Below are positions 52,273 to 61,884 of a stretch of DNA of 64,000 nucleotides, piece after piece. The notes under the pieces were generated by a model. That model searched no databases. It saw nothing but the letters and a program-made list of their open reading frames with translations, and had not been told where the DNA came from. A program made the translations under genes and the position numbers. Each line of letters opens with the position of its first letter. The stretch's first letter is position 1. Origin of the DNA: CAZYFH01 sp965249175 (GTDB lineage: Bacteria; Acidobacteriota; Vicinamibacteria; Vicinamibacterales; UBA8438); NCBI GenBank assembly GCA_965249175.1, contig OZ252227.1:3038001-3102000 (forward strand), given 5' to 3'.

Positions 52273-53916
52273 CTACACGAGGCGCGGCAGCTCCGTCGTA
52301 TAGAAGGGTTCCAACCGGTCGATCGCCTCCAGCGGTTGACGGTCGACGTCCCAACTGAACAGTCGGAGCACGATCCGGTCCGGGAGAAAATCGACCAGCG
52401 TGAAGCCGTGGTCCTCGATCGGCGTGGACGACTCCTCGAGATCGAGATGCGCGGGCGGTGTCGCCCCGATGCCCCGCACCACCGACGGAAACCCCCGGAT
52501 CGAGGTGCCGATCGGGCCGCTGAGCACGGCGGTGAGCGGGCGAGACGCCAGATTCACTCCGCCCGCGCGATGGATGCGCCCGACGCCGATGGCATGCAGA
52601 TCGCCGCTGATGACAATCGGCACGCGTTCGGTCTGACCACCGATCGCCTGCACCAACCGGTCATGCTGGTGCAGCCAGCCCTCCTGCCAGTAGGGCTTGG
52701 TGATCGCCGTCGTGAGCTGCCCCGTGTCGCGATCGAGGATGTCGGGGTACCACTCCCCCCATTTGCCGGCGCTCCAGCCGAATGGATTCGACGGGGCGTG
52801 GACGAGATGCCGCGTCTCGCTCGATCGGGTGCGCGCGATCAGCCAGTTCTCGACCTGCCTGTCGATGAACACCGCGTTCCGCCCGGCGAGACTCGCCGTC
52901 CGGCGTACATCGTAGAGCAGCACCTCGGCCAGCGTGCCGTAGCGGATGGTTCCGAAGCTCTCGGAGAGATCGCCGCGGTCGGTACCGGCGGACCAGGGCA
53001 ACCCGGTGGGCCGCCTCGCGTCGGGCAGGAACTCGGGATAGTAAAGCCACTGTGTCGCCCGGGCGAGCTGGAGCTGGAACCACGGCGCCGGGAAGCTCGC
53101 AACCTCGTCGGTCACGGCGTCGTTTTCCCAGTGGTCGTGGTCGTCCTGAATGAAGAAGACCGGGGTCGACCGGAAGTCGCGCCCGTAGACCGGCACGATC
53201 TGCGGGCCGGCCGCCGCCTTCATCGCCGTTTCGTTGCTGGTCGCGAACACCGAGCCGGCGAAGTCGAAGTTGGAGCGCCGCCCGGACGGGCTGAGCTGTC
53301 CGGCGTTCTCCCCCTGCCAGACGTGCAGGTCCCAGTACATGTGGTCGCCGTTGGCGACCGCCGCGTCCGGCTCGAACGACAACGCGCGACGCAGCAACCG
53401 ATTGCGGACGACGGTCGGGAGGAAGCCCTGTCGCCGCCCGATGCCCTCGTAGATGCCGCCCGGGCCGCCGGCGCACGTGAAGAAGAGCACCCGGAACTGA
53501 TTCGGGTTGGCGTCGCGCGGGGGAAAGGTCGACAACGGCCACGGCTCGCACAGTGAGGAGCCGCCAGCGTCGCGGAGCGACAGCTCATAGCGCCGGCCCG
53601 GCTCGAGGTCGGCGGCGTCGAACCGCCAATGCTCGCCGGCGGTGTCGCTCATCTGCCCCGCTACGCTCGTGGACCCGACCCGTAGGGTCGGCGCGGCCGA
53701 GAGCGGACGCTCGAACGAGACCTTGAGCAGGAAGCGGGAGTCGCTGGCGGTCGGCAGCACGTGCCGCACGAGGCCCGCATCCCAGCCCTGCACGGCCGGC
53801 GGTGCGCCCTGCTCAGCCAGGGCGCCGAGCGGCAGCCGCCCAAAGACGGCCGCGCCCATGGCGCCGGCGGTCCCGGCCAGAAATCTCCGACGATCGACGC
53901 GCCGCCGCTCGCTCAT
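52273..53916 (-). CDS. Tat-exported PhoD-like phosphatase/phosphodiesterase
   Basis: 547 aa from ATG 53916. A Tat signal (RVDRRRFLAGTAGAMGAAVF) fits exported metallo-cofactor phosphatases. Motifs of the PhoD fold are present: LFFTCAGGPGGIYEG, VANGDHMYWDLH, FFIQDDHDHWEND, LYDVRRTASLAG and VISGDLHAIGVGRIHR. The His and Asp residues would bind the metals. It is unlike the other PhoD gene in length and detail. It precedes kinase K3 with 12 bp between. Confidence 0.88.
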   Translation of the reverse strand: MSERRRVDRRRFLAGTAGAMGAAVFGRLPLGALAEQGAPPAVQGWDAGLVRHVLPTASDSRFLLKVSFERPLSAAPTLRVGSTSVAGQMSDTAGEHWRFDAADLEPGRRYELSLRDAGGSSLCEPWPLSTFPPRDANPNQFRVLFFTCAGGPGGIYEGIGRRQGFLPTVVRNRLLRRALSFEPDAAVANGDHMYWDLHVWQGENAGQLSPSGRRSNFDFAGSVFATSNETAMKAAAGPQIVPVYGRDFRSTPVFFIQDDHDHWENDAVTDEVASFPAPWFQLQLARATQWLYYPEFLPDARRPTGLPWSAGTDRGDLSESFGTIRYGTLAEVLLYDVRRTASLAGRNAVFIDRQVENWLIARTRSSETRHLVHAPSNPFGWSAGKWGEWYPDILDRDTGQLTTAITKPYWQEGWLHQHDRLVQAIGGQTERVPIVISGDLHAIGVGRIHRAGGVNLASRPLTAVLSGPIGTSIRGFPSVVRGIGATPPAHLDLEESSTPIEDHGFTLVDFLPDRIVLRLFSWDVDRQPLEAIDRLEPFYTTELPRLV

Positions 53917-53962
53917 CCTCTGCCCCCGCTGCCTCGACTCCCTCGGGACCCGGTGGCCAGCA

Positions 53963-55762
53963 TCAGTCGGGCAGCGTAAACGTCACGAGCATGTTGCTTC
54001 CGATTGGTGCTTCGAGCTCGGGTGCGTAGTTGCGCATCTGGAAGATTGCCGCGCCTCCAACCGGCACGGTGAGATACTGGCGCCCGCCGGCCCTGTATGT
54101 GACCGGAAAGCCGGTGATCTGGCTGCCGAGGATTGTCTCCCAGAGGACGTCGCCCGTCTCGGCATCGAACGCGCGCAAGCGGCGATTGAGGTCGCCGTGG
54201 AAGACCACGTTGCCGCCGGTCGCGAGCGCCGACCCGGCGTTCGGGGCCCGCTGACTGTAGCGCCACACGTCGCGGCCGGTCGAGATGTCGATCGCACGCA
54301 GCTCCGTCAGGTCGCCGTCCTCCTCCAGACCCGGCTCCGGCATCGTGAACCGCGGGCCCGTGCCGGTCGCCGTCCGATCGTTGGCGGTCTGGTTGAGGCA
54401 CGACCGGTTGATCGGAATGTAGAGCAGCTCGGTCTGCGGGCTGTACGACCACGACCACCACCCCTTCACGTTGTGACCGCAGATGATGTGTTGCTCGCCG
54501 ACCGCCTTCGCCACGAGATCCATGTTGATCTGGACCTGGCCCGTCTCGACGTCGATGTCTCGAATCACGAACCGCTCGATGGAGTCATAGGGGAGCGGCG
54601 TCGCCCAGAGGAACTCCCCCGTCTCCCGGTCGTTGACGAACAGCCCCCCCGGCTCCCCCATCGTCACCACGACCTTGCGTTGCCGGGCAGTGCCCGCCAC
54701 CGATGGATTGATCCACCGCACCGCGTCGGGATCGGGACTGACGATGGTGTCGATCAGCGTCCTCTCCTGGACGAAATCCTGATCCCAGTCGTCGCACGGG
54801 AGGTGCTGGTAGTACCAATCCAGCGCGCCGGTCTCGACCGACAGCGCCACGGTGGAGTTGGTGTACAGCTCGCAGGGCGTGCGGTCGCCGACATCCCAGG
54901 TGCCGTGCCGCAGGAGCCGCGTGTACGGCATCGGGACGGCGATCCCCCAGTAGACGAGGCCGAGCGTCGGGTCGTAGCTGCCCGGCACGCCCCACGGGGA
55001 GACGTGGACGCGCCGCGCCGGCGGGACGCTCCCCCAGGTCTCTCCGCCCGGATCGTCGGCTCCCGCCGCGGTGTAGAAACGCCAGTTTTCCTCCCCCGTG
55101 GCCGCGTCGTGCGCAGCGATGAAGCAACGCGCCGACTCACCCGCCGGCATGCACGTGCGGCCGCTCATGACCCGGCCGTCGATGATCATCGCGCCCGAGG
55201 TATGCGTGATGCCGTCCCGGTAGTCGGCGAGCCGGCTCTCCCAGTTGAGCACGCCGGTCCGTGCGTCGATGGCCGCCAGGTGGGCATCGGCGGTCAGATG
55301 GACGATGTTGTCGCCGTAGATCGCGAGGCTGCGGGTCCGGTTCCCCAGCTGGGCGTACTCGCGCAGATCGGCGGGCGCTTCCCGCATGTAGTCCCAGAGG
55401 AGATCACCCGTCGTGGCGTCGAGCGCCTGCAGGTGATCGCTGCCGGGGTGCGCGATGTACATGACCCCGTCGTAGACGAGCGGTCTGAGTTGCTGCGGCC
55501 CCTCGTCCATGGCCCGCATCCAGGCCAGCTTCAGCTCACCGACGTTGCTCCGATTGATCTCGTCGAGTGGGCTGTAGGCATGGTGGTCGTAGGTCCGATG
55601 GATCATGAGCCAATCGCCAGGGTCGGGGTCCCGCAGCATCGCGTCGGTCACGGGGACATAGTCGGCCGTCGGGCCGCGCTGCGCCTCGAGAGGCTGGGCC
55701 GGGAAGAGCGCCACAGCGCCGAGCGATACCGCCATCCACACTGCCAGATTACGCATGGTCAT
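53963..55762 (-). CDS. PQQ-dependent dehydrogenase-like quinoprotein, secreted
   Basis: About 599 aa from ATG 55762, with GAAGGGCGG just upstream; ATG 55756 is equally possible. The signal peptide ends near FPAQPLEAQ. The domain is an eight-bladed quinoprotein propeller with blade motifs such as GDLLWDYM, GVLNWESR, GALDWYYQ, GEFLWATP and GDVLWETI. A HLPCDDWDQDF segment recalls the ADH-type WDxD region. No C-terminal cytochrome domain is seen. A periplasmic alcohol or sugar dehydrogenase role is likely, with the substrate unknown. The sugar dehydrogenase-like gene lies immediately upstream. Confidence 0.86.
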   Translation of the reverse strand: MTMRNLAVWMAVSLGAVALFPAQPLEAQRGPTADYVPVTDAMLRDPDPGDWLMIHRTYDHHAYSPLDEINRSNVGELKLAWMRAMDEGPQQLRPLVYDGVMYIAHPGSDHLQALDATTGDLLWDYMREAPADLREYAQLGNRTRSLAIYGDNIVHLTADAHLAAIDARTGVLNWESRLADYRDGITHTSGAMIIDGRVMSGRTCMPAGESARCFIAAHDAATGEENWRFYTAAGADDPGGETWGSVPPARRVHVSPWGVPGSYDPTLGLVYWGIAVPMPYTRLLRHGTWDVGDRTPCELYTNSTVALSVETGALDWYYQHLPCDDWDQDFVQERTLIDTIVSPDPDAVRWINPSVAGTARQRKVVVTMGEPGGLFVNDRETGEFLWATPLPYDSIERFVIRDIDVETGQVQINMDLVAKAVGEQHIICGHNVKGWWSWSYSPQTELLYIPINRSCLNQTANDRTATGTGPRFTMPEPGLEEDGDLTELRAIDISTGRDVWRYSQRAPNAGSALATGGNVVFHGDLNRRLRAFDAETGDVLWETILGSQITGFPVTYRAGGRQYLTVPVGGAAIFQMRNYAPELEAPIGSNMLVTFTLPD

Positions 55763-55813
55763 CCGCCCTTCGGCTTCGTCTTCATTCGCGAGCCTGGTCA
55801 TCCCACGGACGGC

Positions 55814-57004
55814 TCACGGGGCTGGCTCGATCCGCAACAGCGCACCGTCGTCCTCGTCCGTCAGCACATACAGGAGCCCGTCGGGCCCTTCGCGCACTTC
55901 CCGGATGCGTTGCCTGAGCTCCGTCAGCATCGACTCGCGGCGCAGCTCCTCTGTCTTCTCATTGAACACGATGCGCTGCAAGTGACCCGTGCCCGGTATG
56001 CCGCCCTGGCGCAGGGACCCCACGAAGACGTTGCCCTTCCACGCGGTGAATACATCGCCGGTGTAGACAGTCATGCCCGCCGCGGCGATCGCAGGCAACC
56101 ACACCACCAGTGGCGTCTCCATTCCCTCGTGCGTCGGTTCGTAGAGACGCGCGCCTGAATAGTCGCGTCCGAAGCTCACGACCGGCCACCCGTAGTTGCG
56201 GCCCGGCAAGACGATGTTGATCTCGTCACCGCCGTTGGGGCCATTCTCGTGTTGCCAGAGTGCCCCGCTGTCAGGGTGCAGGATGAGTCCCAGCGTGTTG
56301 CGATGTCCGAAAGTGTAGATTTCCGGTCGGTGGCCTTCGCGGCCCACGAACGGGTTGTCGTCCAGCACGGAGCCATCGTCGTTGAGCCGGAGGACCTTGC
56401 CGCGCAGGCTCATCGGATCTTGCGACACCATCGCCACCCGGCCGCCCGTGGACATGTAGACCTTGCCGTCGCGCCCAAACGCGACGCGGCCGTTGAGACC
56501 CGAGTTCCCTTCGTATGCCTCGGTGACGAGGAGATCTCGGACGTCGGTGAGCGCTCCAGCCACGAGTCGGCCCCGCGCGAGCGCCGGCGCGCCCCTGCCG
56601 TCACCCACAGGCTTGGTATAGGTGAGATAGACGAGACGATTGTCGGCAAACCGGGGGTGGAGGGCGACATCCATCAGCCCGCCATTGCCGTCGGTTCTGA
56701 CCGTTGGCACGCCGGAGATGGCGTGCGGCTCAAGCACTCCGTCGCGAACGACGCGGAGACGACCGGGTCGCTCGGTGACCAGCATGCCTCCATCGGGGAG
56801 GAACGCGATGGCCCATGGATGCGCGAGCCCTTTGGTCACAACGCTGACCCGGACCTTGTGCTGTTCGGCCGTGTCGAATACCCAAGGTCCCGCGCCCAAC
56901 GGCGGAACTGGCACGCCGACAGCGGGCTGCGCCTGAGCGTGGCTGAGCGCGAGCGTGCACAGCAACAACGGCGCCGCAAAACGGACAGGGATGCCGACGT
57001 CCAT
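55814..57004 (-). CDS. PQQ-dependent aldose sugar dehydrogenase-like protein, secreted
   Basis: 396 aa with a signal peptide (LLLCTLALSHAQAQ). The GSDH/soluble glucose dehydrogenase fold is shown by GLAHPWAIAFLPDGGMLVTE, DVALHPRFADNRLVYLTYT, YTFGHRNTLGLILHP and HENGPNGGDEINIVLPGRNY. The RN and GGDE motifs are usual near PQQ and Ca. It oxidises aldoses in the periplasm in known members. It likely shares a transcript with the quinoprotein gene 52 bp downstream. Confidence 0.9.
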   Translation of the reverse strand: MDVGIPVRFAAPLLLCTLALSHAQAQPAVGVPVPPLGAGPWVFDTAEQHKVRVSVVTKGLAHPWAIAFLPDGGMLVTERPGRLRVVRDGVLEPHAISGVPTVRTDGNGGLMDVALHPRFADNRLVYLTYTKPVGDGRGAPALARGRLVAGALTDVRDLLVTEAYEGNSGLNGRVAFGRDGKVYMSTGGRVAMVSQDPMSLRGKVLRLNDDGSVLDDNPFVGREGHRPEIYTFGHRNTLGLILHPDSGALWQHENGPNGGDEINIVLPGRNYGWPVVSFGRDYSGARLYEPTHEGMETPLVVWLPAIAAAGMTVYTGDVFTAWKGNVFVGSLRQGGIPGTGHLQRIVFNEKTEELRRESMLTELRQRIREVREGPDGLLYVLTDEDDGALLRIEPAP

Positions 57005-57109
57005 GCGAACCTCCCGCGCGATCCGAGCCAGTGGCGGTTCAGCGCGATCCGGGTGGACTCGATCGTCTTGTCCGGTCTTGAGACGTGCATCACGGATGCC
57101 TATACGACA

Positions 57110-58105
57110 CTAGCTCGGGCGAGCCCAGTACATGCAGCCGGGGCCGTCGCCCTGCCCCATCGCTATCTCCATGGTCACCTCGAGCGTCTCGAGATTGAGC
57201 ACGGCCACCTTGTCGGCTGCTCGCAGCCCGAGATACGCCAACCGACCTTCGGGCCCGATCAACACGGCGCCGTCGCCGGTGTCGGTGTCACCCAGGCTCA
57301 CCCGCCGGATGACCTCGCGCGAGCCGGAGTCCATCACGACCAGCTCGGCCGCCTCGCCGTCGATGATGAGCACCTTGCCGTCCGGTGTGAACTTGAGGCG
57401 GTTGGCATCCCGCATCCCCAGGTCGAGGTCCGCCACGACCTGCTGGGTCCGCACGTCGATGACCGAGACCCCGCCGTCGGCACGCGTCGCCGTCCAGATC
57501 TCCCGCCCGTCCGGCGAGAGGTCGATGCCCTCCGGCGTCTCGCCGGGCACGGGAATGTTAGTGACAGTGGCTCGGGACGGCCCGGCGACGACGTTCTCGA
57601 CCATCGTCACGGTGTTGGAGCGCGTGTTCGGCATGAACATCGTGCCGGTGCGCCGGTCGAGGACGAGCAGATGTGTCCCGTCCTCGCCGATCTCGATCGT
57701 CCATTCGATCGCGTTGGCGTCAGGGTCATATCGTCCGATCGACTTGTAGCCCTCGATGGTGAAGTACACCTTGCCGCCGAAAAAGAGGACATCGTGCGTT
57801 TGGCTGCCTGCGCCCGGGTCAACCCGGCGGATCTCCTCCCGCGCGGCGATGTCGATCACCGAGATGCCGTCGACCATGCTGGCCACGAACGCCAGCCGAC
57901 CGTCGTCGGACGCGGTCACCTCGTGCGGATCGCGGCCGGTCGGGACCTTCCCCAGGGTCTCGCCGCTCGCCGGATCCACGATGGCGAGCTGGCTCGAGTC
58001 GCGGAGCAAAACCAGGAGCTGGCCCGGCGCCTGTGCGCCGGCGGTGGCCGGGAGCGCCAGCAGGCACATGCAGACCGACGCGACGACGATCTGGATTCTG
58101 GTCAC
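57110..58105 (-). CDS. Secreted YVTN/YncE-type beta-propeller protein
   Basis: 331 aa with a signal peptide (VVASVCMCLLALPATAGAQ). Seven-bladed propeller repeats of the YVTN type are visible: GQLLVLLRDSSQLAIVDPAS, GISVIDIAAREEIR, GGVSVIDVRTQQVV and DKVAVLNLETLEV, with SPDGREIW and TPDGKVLI turns. Such proteins lie near PQQ enzymes and cytochromes, but no activity can be stated. Confidence 0.82.
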   Translation of the reverse strand: MTRIQIVVASVCMCLLALPATAGAQAPGQLLVLLRDSSQLAIVDPASGETLGKVPTGRDPHEVTASDDGRLAFVASMVDGISVIDIAAREEIRRVDPGAGSQTHDVLFFGGKVYFTIEGYKSIGRYDPDANAIEWTIEIGEDGTHLLVLDRRTGTMFMPNTRSNTVTMVENVVAGPSRATVTNIPVPGETPEGIDLSPDGREIWTATRADGGVSVIDVRTQQVVADLDLGMRDANRLKFTPDGKVLIIDGEAAELVVMDSGSREVIRRVSLGDTDTGDGAVLIGPEGRLAYLGLRAADKVAVLNLETLEVTMEIAMGQGDGPGCMYWARPS

Positions 58106-58184
58106 CTATTAGCCCCCAGTTGTCTGTCTCTCGATGGTGCGATGTCGAGTCATGGCCATTCTACTCAGGTAGTCTCTTAGGACC

Positions 58185-59000
58185 ATGCTTGACCAACTCA
58201 TCGAAGCCCACCAGGACGGCATCACCACCCTGACCATGAACCGGCCCGAGGCCCGCAACGCGCTGACGCCCGAGATGATGGAGACGCTCACCGACGCGTT
58301 GCCCCGGCTCGCGGCCGATCAATCGGTGCGCCTCGTCGTGCTCACCGGGGCGGGCGGGGCCTTCTGTGCCGGCGGCGACGTCAAACGATTTGCCGCCCAG
58401 GGGTCGGCGGACTCGCAGTCAGGGAGCGCGGGCGGCTTCAACGTGGAGCAGCGGGTGCATGACTTGCGGCGTCGCATGGAGGTCAGCCGGCATCTGCATG
58501 AGATGCCGAAACCCACCCTGGCCGTCATCCCCGGACCCGCGGCAGGCGCCGGCCTGTCGATGGCGCTGGCGTGCGACTTCCGCATCGCGGCAGACACCGT
58601 CAAGCTCACAACGGCGTTTTCCAAGATCGGCCTCTCCGGTGACTTCGGCGGGGCCTATTTCCTGACGTATCTTGTCGGCGCGGCCAAGGCACGCGAGCTC
58701 TACTTTTCGGCCGAAGTAATCACCGGAAAGCAGGCGCACGAGCTTGGCATCGTCAACAAAGTAGTCACCGCCGAACGACTGGAGACCGAAGCGGCGGCGT
58801 TCGCCGCCTACCTCGCGGGTCTGCCCACCGTGGCCGTCGGCTACATGAAGAAGAACCTCAACGCGACGCTGCACGGCTCGTTGAGCGATGTCATGGATCT
58901 TGAAGCGATGCACATGATCCGCACGTTCATGACGGACGACCACAAGAGGGCGGCCCAGGCGTTCGTGGAGAAGCGCGCCCCGACGTTCAAGGGGTGCTAG
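58185..59000 (+). CDS. Enoyl-CoA hydratase/isomerase family protein
   Basis: 271 aa from ATG 58185. Crotonase-fold motifs are visible: TLTMNRPEARNALTPEMM, LTGAGGAFCAGGDVKRFA (oxyanion loop) and GPAAGAGLSMALACDFRIA (second oxyanion). At the position of the first catalytic Glu of true hydratases the sequence is SKIGLSGDFGGAYFL, where the Glu is not obvious and Asp is present. It may be an isomerase or a member with other chemistry. It is divergent from the YVTN gene. Confidence 0.87.
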   Translation: MLDQLIEAHQDGITTLTMNRPEARNALTPEMMETLTDALPRLAADQSVRLVVLTGAGGAFCAGGDVKRFAAQGSADSQSGSAGGFNVEQRVHDLRRRMEVSRHLHEMPKPTLAVIPGPAAGAGLSMALACDFRIAADTVKLTTAFSKIGLSGDFGGAYFLTYLVGAAKARELYFSAEVITGKQAHELGIVNKVVTAERLETEAAAFAAYLAGLPTVAVGYMKKNLNATLHGSLSDVMDLEAMHMIRTFMTDDHKRAAQAFVEKRAPTFKGC

Positions 59001-59007
59001 TTACGTT

Positions 59008-59253
59008 CTATGGTCGCACCCGGACGTACTTCTGGATCCGTCGTGGCCGCGGCTCGCCCCCATAGATATTCCGCTCGCCATCGACCGTGACGAACTCGGC
59101 GCCGGTGCCACCGCCCGGGTCGCGCGGGTCGCCCCACGGATAGAGGATGAACGCGGTCACCCAGCCGGTCTCTCTTTCGCCGACCCGGATCCCCATCTCG
59201 AACCCGGGATTCTGGAAGTCGTCGGACTCTGAATCCGAGACGTAGATCCGGCC
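59008..59253 (-). pseudogene. 3' remnant of an NHL-repeat protein gene
   Basis: The frame GRIYVSDSESDDFQNPGFEM to IQKYVRVRP closely matches the last 80 residues of the gene at 59650-60720 (GRIYVADSESDNVQNPGYEM ... KYVRVRP). The upstream 270 residues are absent, and the preceding sequence (GGGGGIR) is unrelated. It is a tail left by deletion of a tandem paralogue. The gap 59001-59649 contains this and the transposase relic next to it. Confidence 0.85.
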
Positions 59254-59373
59254 AGTCCTAATCCCCCCTCCCCCTCCCCAAGGTCGAGTGTGCCGCTGCT
59301 CGCGCCGGAAAAGCCCGAACGTCGGGCCTGTAGGGCCCATCTGGGAGCCACTGCTGAGTGCGTTAGTTGATGG

Positions 59374-59525
59374 CTCGAGCGGATCACCCGAGAGATCCGC
59401 CGGCGCACACGGGTCGTCGGGGCGTTTCCCGACGGCCAGTCGGCGTTGATGTTGGTCGCTGCTCAGTTGCGGCACATCGCGGCCACGAAAGTGGGGTACG
59501 AAACGCTATCTCGCAGCGGAGCTGC
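59374..59525 (+). mobile_element. Relic of a different IS256-family transposase (C-terminus)
   Basis: The plus strand encodes LERITREIRRRTRVVGAFPD, then GQSALMLVAAQLRHIAATKV. This is the family's conserved C-terminal block (IxREIRRRTRVVGxFP). The three full IS copies lack this sequence style, so it comes from another IS256-group element. About 50 codons remain. It sits beside the truncated NHL gene and could explain that truncation. Confidence 0.75.
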
Positions 59526-59649
59526 TGTAGACCACGAAGCGGCAACGTTCTGCCGCGTAGTCACTCAGACCGCGGCTTGCCGATCGGATCTGGTTTTCAG
59601 CGGCGAGAAGGGGTCTTAGGAACATCCCCAGATCGGGGCGAACCATCGC

Positions 59650-60720
59650 TCAGGGCCGCACTCGCACGTACTTCCTGAGCGTTCGGTCATTAAGATGAGG
59701 GTTGGGAACGGGCTCTCCTCCGTAAAGGTTGCCGTCGCGATCGACGGTGACGAACTCCGCTCCGTTCCCCGGAATGATGTGGGGGTTCGCCCACGGAAAG
59801 CGAATGAACTCCTTCACCCAGCCCGTCTCGACTTCGCCAATGCGAATGCCCATTTCATACCCTGGGTTCTGTACGTTGTCCGACTCGGAGTCCGCGACGT
59901 AAATCCGTCCCTGGTCGTCAAAGGCGATTCCGCTCGGGCGCCCAAACTGGGTCCAGGTGGCAGCGTGGTTTCCTTCTTGGTCGAAGATCTGGATCCGGCT
60001 GTTACTGCGATCTCCCACGAACAGTCGGCCGTCCGGATGAAGGGCGATGGCGTGTAGGGCACGGAACTGTCCCGGGGCGTAGCCAGTGTCCCCCCACGTC
60101 ATGAGGAACTCGCCACGGCTGTTGTACTTCACTACTCGGTTGTTTCCGTTTGCGTTGTGGCCGTCCGCGATGAACACGTCGCCGTTGGGCGCGACCGCCA
60201 CATCACTCGGGGACGTGAAGTGGTTCGGGCCGTCTCCCCCTTCTCCGGGCGTGCCAAGTGTCATGAGCACGTCGCCCGTGGGGCTGAACTTGATGACGTG
60301 ATGGCCCCGATCGTCGCCTTCTGGGATGTTGGCATCACCCACGGCGTCAGTCACCCAGACGTTGCCGTCGGAGTCAACGTCAATTCCATGCGGCCAGATG
60401 AACATTCCGCTGCCGAAGGACTCGACCACGTTGCCGTCGGGATCGAACTTCAAGACGGGATCTAGGTCTGAATCAACGCACTCCGATCCGAACTGCTCAG
60501 GCCCAGCATCGCAACGGATAACCGCCCAGATATGGCGTCCGTCGCGGTCGACCCTCGCTTTGCCGACTGCTCCCATCACCCTTCCGCCCGGCAGCTTTGC
60601 CCACCCTTCGACGATCGCATATGGGTTCGTGGAGTTCTGCGCAGCCGTTTCCTGCGGTACCAAGGACGCGACGAGTACGAGCAGAGCGGCTATGGATACG
60701 GTTGGGTTGCGAACAGACAT
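59650..60720 (-). CDS. Secreted NHL-repeat beta-propeller, peptidylglycine lyase-like
   Basis: 356 aa from ATG 60720, chosen since it gives a signal peptide (VSIAALLVLVASLVPQETAA). Longer in-frame starts lie in unrelated sequence. NHL repeats are clear: GIDVDSDGNVWVTDAVG, VAVAPNGDVFIADGHNANGN, AIALHPDGRLFVGDRSNSR and GIAFDDQGRIYVADSES. The pattern fits the six-bladed propeller of peptidyl-alpha-hydroxyglycine alpha-amidating lyases, but bacterial relatives are mostly uncharacterised. A tail fragment of a paralogue lies downstream. Confidence 0.84.
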   Translation of the reverse strand: MSVRNPTVSIAALLVLVASLVPQETAAQNSTNPYAIVEGWAKLPGGRVMGAVGKARVDRDGRHIWAVIRCDAGPEQFGSECVDSDLDPVLKFDPDGNVVESFGSGMFIWPHGIDVDSDGNVWVTDAVGDANIPEGDDRGHHVIKFSPTGDVLMTLGTPGEGGDGPNHFTSPSDVAVAPNGDVFIADGHNANGNNRVVKYNSRGEFLMTWGDTGYAPGQFRALHAIALHPDGRLFVGDRSNSRIQIFDQEGNHAATWTQFGRPSGIAFDDQGRIYVADSESDNVQNPGYEMGIRIGEVETGWVKEFIRFPWANPHIIPGNGAEFVTVDRDGNLYGGEPVPNPHLNDRTLRKYVRVRP

Positions 60721-60898
60721 AGAGCACCTCGACGCGCTTTGAGTGGACCTACCTCCACTAGTCGCTAGCGTATAACTCTCCGGTTCACCAAGCAAAGAGT
60801 CGGACACAACGGGGACACACATGATCGTACCTCGTCCACTTCTGGTTCTTGCACGCGCCGACGGGGATGACCGGATGTTGAGCTTACCGCGACGACGC

Positions 60899-61234
60899 CT
60901 AATCCTGGTCCCGACGCCTTGTCTTGCCACGTGCAATTTCGGTGGCCAGCGCATCGAGCTTCGGCTCCCAGAAGTGCCGGAATCGCTCGAGCCAGTCTTC
61001 GATGTCCTTGAAGGGCTGCGGTTGCACGGAATAGATGCGCCGCACGCCGTCCTTACGCGACGCGGCAAATCCCGCGTCCCGCAAGACCTTCAGATGCTGG
61101 GACACGGCCGCTTGGGTAATGGAAAACTCGACGTGAATGATTCCAGCGACCGCACCGGACGCCCGTTCACCGGTGGCCAGCAGCTCGAGGATGCGTCGTC
61201 GAACGGGATCGCCCAAGACCTCGAATGCGTGCAT
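60899..61234 (-). CDS. ArsR-family transcriptional regulator
   Basis: 111 aa. The winged helix is clear: VLGDPVRRRILELLATGERA, ITQAAVSQHLKVLRDAGFAA and RRIYSVQPQPF. The ATG overlaps the upstream stop as TGATG, so the regulator is coupled to the SRPBCC gene. No CxC metal site is visible. It probably represses its own operon at the inverted repeat 61885-61906 (inferred). Confidence 0.92.
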   Translation of the reverse strand: MHAFEVLGDPVRRRILELLATGERASGAVAGIIHVEFSITQAAVSQHLKVLRDAGFAASRKDGVRRIYSVQPQPFKDIEDWLERFRHFWEPKLDALATEIARGKTRRRDQD

Positions 61235-61875
61235 CAGGGCGTCTCTGAAGCCTCACCCGTGTAGAAGGCCGTCGTTCGCCCGGCCGCCTCGTTCGCTTCT
61301 GTTGGATCCGTTCCCGCGGCGATCGACGCCCGCCCCCAGGCTTCACTGCTGCCCGTCACAAAGGCCTTCCCCTCCGGCGAGGCCGAGAACGCCGACTCGT
61401 CCATTTTCGGCGCGTCCGGTTGAGCCAGGTGCAGTGCAAGGCCGAGCAAGCCCATCTCCCACCCCACGCCTGTCGCGCCAGGTCCGTACTGCGTCCCAAA
61501 GTCGGACACATTCGCTGTGTGAATCAGCGTCAGGTTGGTATTCCGGTCATCGACTTTGGAGAGCCGAATCTCCACCCAGCTCGTATCGCCACCGAACTCC
61601 CACGTCACCGCCAGGTTGGTGGGAGGCTCGCACTGCGTGATCTCTCCGCCGGCGTTCCCTTCGAGCTGATAACGCCCCCCCAGTTTCAGGTCGCCGGTAA
61701 TCGGTAGGAACCAGCGTGGGATGCGCTCACCGTTGGTCACGGCGTCCCATACGTCATCGACCGTGGTCTCGTAGTTCCGCGCGAGGATGACGGCACTCGC
61801 CGCCTTCCCAGCGCGTTCGCTGGATGACACGGAACGCTCCACCGCGCCGAGGTAGTGTGCACTGTCAATGCCCAT
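61234..61875 (-). CDS. AHSA1/SRPBCC-domain protein
   Basis: 213 aa from ATG 61875, which has AGGAGAGG just upstream. An in-frame ATG at 61896 would remove this site and overlap the inverted repeat. The AHSA1 START-like fold is shown by VILARNYETTVDDVWDAVTN, RIPRWFLPITGDLKLGGRY, then VTWEFGGDTSWVEIRL and TNLTLIHTA. ArsR plus AHSA1 pairs are common and of unknown role. Confidence 0.9.
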   Translation of the reverse strand: MGIDSAHYLGAVERSVSSSERAGKAASAVILARNYETTVDDVWDAVTNGERIPRWFLPITGDLKLGGRYQLEGNAGGEITQCEPPTNLAVTWEFGGDTSWVEIRLSKVDDRNTNLTLIHTANVSDFGTQYGPGATGVGWEMGLLGLALHLAQPDAPKMDESAFSASPEGKAFVTGSSEAWGRASIAAGTDPTEANEAAGRTTAFYTGEASETP

Positions 61876-61884
61876 GGCCTCTCC

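Noticed and set aside
53642..56158. A long plus-strand open frame of 838 codons opposite the phosphatase and quinoprotein genes
   Set aside because: It is antisense to two genes with clear motifs and signal peptides, has Arg/His-rich composition and no recognisable domain. Long antisense frames are usual at this GC content. The same holds for 52162-53556 and 56249-58180.
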